From Thiotrichales bacterium (GTDB taxonomy: Bacteria; Pseudomonadota; Gammaproteobacteria; UWMA-0217), in assembly GCA_024763135.1 (NCBI GenBank), contig JANTGD010000135.1, positions 1 through 8,579 of the forward strand: DNA of 8,579 nt, written 5' to 3'. This document shows positions 6,928 to 8,579 of the stretch, piece by piece. The notes beneath the pieces are model-generated. The model did no database searches. It had not been told where the DNA came from and was given only the letters and a program-made list of their open reading frames with translations. Each line of letters opens with the position of its first letter. Positions within the stretch are counted from its first letter, which is position 1. Both the position numbers and the translations under genes were made by a program.

Positions 6928-7316
6928 TCAACAGGGGGCGCTAGTCAATACCGTCATCAAAATGCCTAAGATGATAAGGATAAACTCCTGAACGAACAGC
7001 AACTGATCTGCAGCTTTATAGTTATACCGCAGCAGTCTATAGGCTTCCAAGATGATCACCGCTGTTATTAAGGAAGCTCTGATCAATTCGTAACACGGCA
7101 TCTTGCGGCGCAAAATCGCCCACTTCTGCGTTACGGATCTTCGCAATAGCCAGCTATGACGCGCGATCCGCGCCTTGAACTGGACGATTTTTCACCACAA
7201 TCTGCTCGCGCAAGAATTAATCAGAGCTCCCTTAACCCCATCACAGCAACCCCTAAATACTCCGTAACGCCAATACGGCGGCCCTTCACTGGCGTCCCAT
7301 TTGCTTGGGCACACAT
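6928..7316 (-). pseudogene. Small two-segment membrane protein gene split by a MITE
   Basis: The 5' part (7316 down to 7236, from ATG 7314-7316) encodes MCAQANGTPVKGRRIGVTEY then LGVAVMG. The 3' part (7071 down to 6928) encodes LITAVIILEAYRLLRYNYKA then ADQLLFVQEF and ILIILGILMTVLTSAPC. They are separated by the 160-base MITE at 7072-7231. Deleting the MITE and one TTAA copy joins them in the same frame as VAVMGLITAVIIL, giving 74 residues (65 if the GTG at 7287-7289 is used). The restored protein has two hydrophobic segments separated by RLLRYNYKAADQ, loosely like the first half of PsiE-type proteins, though I cannot assign a family. After insertion the upstream frame stops at TGA 7221-7223 inside the MITE. 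The downstream part is open from an ATG within the MITE (7099-7101), so a 57-residue chimeric peptide is possible. Confidence 0.75.
7072..7231. mobile_element. 160-bp MITE with 18-bp terminal inverted repeats and TTAA target duplication
   Basis: The ends are GGAAGCTCTGATCAATTC (7072-7089) and GAATTAATCAGAGCTCCC (7214-7231), matching at 16 of 18 positions as inverted repeats. TTAA flanks both sides (7068-7071 and 7232-7235), which reads as a 4-base target duplication. The interior is also partly palindromic (AAAATCGCCCA near 7112 against the complement of TGGACGATTTTT near 7181), centred near TAGCCAGCTA (7147-7156). There is no transposase, so it depends on a helper. A GGAAG-type end and a YTAR-type 4-base target fit the IS5 subgroup of the IS5 family, which I infer from general knowledge. 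It interrupts the small membrane gene described separately. Confidence 0.85.
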
Positions 7317-7703
7317 TCATGGCTGATCATGAGATTTTACACTTTATGTCATTGAAGTGACAGAAAGTCACCCACGCCAATCACTATCCTTTCACACCGT
7401 TGCAGAGGCTTACTGACTACCCAGTTTGGGCCGGCAGACTGCCGAACTAACAAAAGATGTCGTAAATCCGCTGCGCAGCCCGAATGCTGAACTGCGCACT
7501 ACTTGCGGTGTTTTGGAACACCGTCGAACTGTGGCGAGGAACAAAATGCACTTTGTAGTGTTATGGCTGCCAGAATCGTTCTAGCGCGTGCATCTCTAAG
7601 CTCGCCGGAACTCGCCTCTTGTGGTCAGCGCCATTTACCACCAAATCGCCTGGCCAAGATATCAACCGAGACAAACCAATATTAGCTTATGAGGATTGAA
7701 ACC
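7317..7703. other. Non-coding stretch upstream of the DsrC-like gene
   Basis: About 390 bases without a convincing gene. It holds short inverted repeats: AGTTTGG/CCGAACT around a GC-rich core (about 7433-7458) and CGGTGTT-TTGG-AACACCG (7506-7523). Neither is followed by a T-run. It should contain the promoter of the DsrC-like gene and perhaps a structured leader, but I found no clear -10/-35 pair. Confidence 0.5.
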
Positions 7704-8234
7704 ATGAATGCAGGAAATGAAAAACTCAATACAGTTTTGGCCGAACTCGCACCTATTGTTTTACCCCCCGCAGACTATCCGCCTGCAACGATTGTGCGTG
7801 ATACTCCGCGCGAGGAACTTAACGCGCGCATTCAAAAAAATGCGGAAAAAGTAGGCATGGAGCTGACAGCAGCGCATTGGGAGGTCATAAACTTCCTTTT
7901 CGACTTTTACGTCAATTGCTGCGAGGCCGAAGATCCACGCTATCTCAACCAGGCCACGTACTGGAAATACGTTGATTGTCTTTACGACGACACCTGTGAA
8001 AATCCTCTGGAATCGAAAGACACGAAGGACTGCCCCTATGGGAAGCTCAGCGCGCATGAGGCAACCAATGCTTATCGGGTATATCGAATTTTGCTCAAAG
8101 CTTTTGAAAAACAAGGCGGCAAAAAATACCTATATGAGCTGTTTCCATATGGCCCGATATTTACCATTCATTTACTCGCCCAATTGCCCAGACTACGCCA
8201 TGACGTAGACCCTCATTTTGGTACTGCGTATTAA
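7704..8234 (+). CDS. Divergent DsrC/TusE-family protein with a cysteine-bearing insertion and no C-terminal cysteine
   Basis: The product has 176 residues from the ATG at 7704-7706, chosen because GAGG lies about 9 bases upstream; the ATG at 7689 has no such site. Two hallmark blocks of the DsrC/TusE fold are clear: GMELTAAHWEVINFLFDFYV (51-70) and KKYLYELFPYGP (140-151), with YRVYRILLKAFEK (125-136) in place of the usual RMLxKA helix. Known members (TusE, DsrC) are about 105-115 residues and use a C-terminal cysteine to carry sulfur in tRNA thiolation or dissimilatory sulfur metabolism. Here the tail after P151 (IFTIHLLAQLPRLRHDVDPH then FGTAY) has no cysteine, and about 45-50 residues are inserted after the HWEV helix, containing C92, C98 and C110 plus C72-C73 just before. 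A sulfur-relay role by the usual chemistry is therefore unlikely; a regulatory or different thiol role is inference. No sulfur-relay gene is adjacent. Confidence 0.82.
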   Translation: MNAGNEKLNTVLAELAPIVLPPADYPPATIVRDTPREELNARIQKNAEKVGMELTAAHWEVINFLFDFYVNCCEAEDPRYLNQATYWKYVDCLYDDTCENPLESKDTKDCPYGKLSAHEATNAYRVYRILLKAFEKQGGKKYLYELFPYGPIFTIHLLAQLPRLRHDVDPHFGTAY

Positions 8235-8463
8235 AATGCTACGAGGGCAATGAAATAAAAAAGCGAACCTCGGTGAGGACAAACCAAAAAAGAGATCAGC
8301 AATACTCAGCTATACAAGATGATCGGAATACTGGCTTCACGATTGATACATGCGATAAAGCAGGAACTCGGACTATCGCATGCAAATTCACGGTTGACTG
8401 ACTAAGCGTACAACTGACCGTAGTCAGCGCTTATTCACTTTACTGTGTCTATAACCACAGCGT
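8235..8463. other. Hairpin-rich spacer downstream of the DsrC-like gene
   Basis: No gene is visible. Perfect stems are CATGCGATA/TATCGCATG (8349-8357 and 8374-8382) and CTGACTA/TAGTCAG (8398-8404 and 8421-8427), each with a 16-base loop. An alternative stem TAAGCG/CGCTTA (8403-8408 and 8428-8433) competes with the second. A small CCTC-GGT-GAGG hairpin lies shortly after the stop codon (about 8266-8276) without a T-run, so no standard terminator can be named. Confidence 0.55.
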
Positions 8464-8579
8464 TATTTAACCTAGATTCCGAAGTTGGATCACGAAAGTC
8501 CACGCAAGCCCTTGGCGCACCTGGCAAACCAGAAAAACCTCTCATCACCAATAAGGTGACCACGAGTTTTTCTGATTCA
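8464..8579. repeat. Palindromic repeat, copy 2 (inverted, cut by the window edge)
   Basis: The reverse complement of 8483-8579 matches 6747-6843 at 91 of 97 positions by hand count; all six differences are transitions. If the copy is full length it would continue about 59 bases past the window. The outer tip (8464-8482) is more diverged than the rest. With copy 1 it brackets the broken membrane gene, the MITE and the DsrC-like gene. Confidence 0.85.

Noticed and set aside
7691..7703. GATTGAAACC resembles the 3' end of some CRISPR repeats
   Set aside because: It occurs once, with no repeat-spacer array; it is the leader and ribosome-binding region of the DsrC-like gene.

Overview
The window looks like an accessory-flavoured stretch of a gammaproteobacterial chromosome. 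The reasons are a CnoX/YbbN co-chaperone, several proteins with Gram-negative signal peptides (two outer-membrane barrels, one lipoprotein, one periplasmic coiled-coil protein), a PsiE-family membrane protein and a DsrC/TusE-related protein. Base composition is moderate, about half GC. I cannot name the genus.

Layout. Positions 1-360 hold no convincing gene; most of it (86-352) is one long imperfect palindrome ending 8 bases from the cnoX stop. cnoX (361-1221, minus) is followed by a 499-base intergenic stretch and a divergent small outer-membrane barrel gene (1721-2296, plus). From 2410 to 6619 everything is on the minus strand: a possible 47-residue secreted peptide, a periplasmic coiled-coil protein, a lipoprotein, a ferritin-like DUF455 protein, a second outer-membrane barrel, and a PsiE-family inner-membrane protein. 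Gaps between these genes are mostly 60-210 bases and several genes have their own strong ribosome binding site, so this is more a set of neighbouring envelope genes than one tight operon.

From 6620 to the right edge the sequence is repeat-rich. A 175-base palindrome (6688-6862) is followed by a small membrane-protein gene split by a 160-base MITE. The MITE is flanked by TTAA on both sides, and removing it with one TTAA restores a continuous reading frame. Next comes about 390 bases of apparently non-coding DNA, then an unusual DsrC/TusE-like gene (7704-8234, plus), then a hairpin-rich spacer, and finally an inverted second copy of the 6688-6862 palindrome that runs off the window. The DsrC-like gene and the broken membrane gene are therefore bracketed by inverted repeats (97 bases compared, 91 identical).

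The most notable points are the reconstructable MITE insertion, the DsrC-family protein with a cysteine-bearing insertion and no C-terminal cysteines, and three different long palindromic repeat units in 8.6 kb. I see no CRISPR array, rRNA, tRNA, phage gene or transposase.
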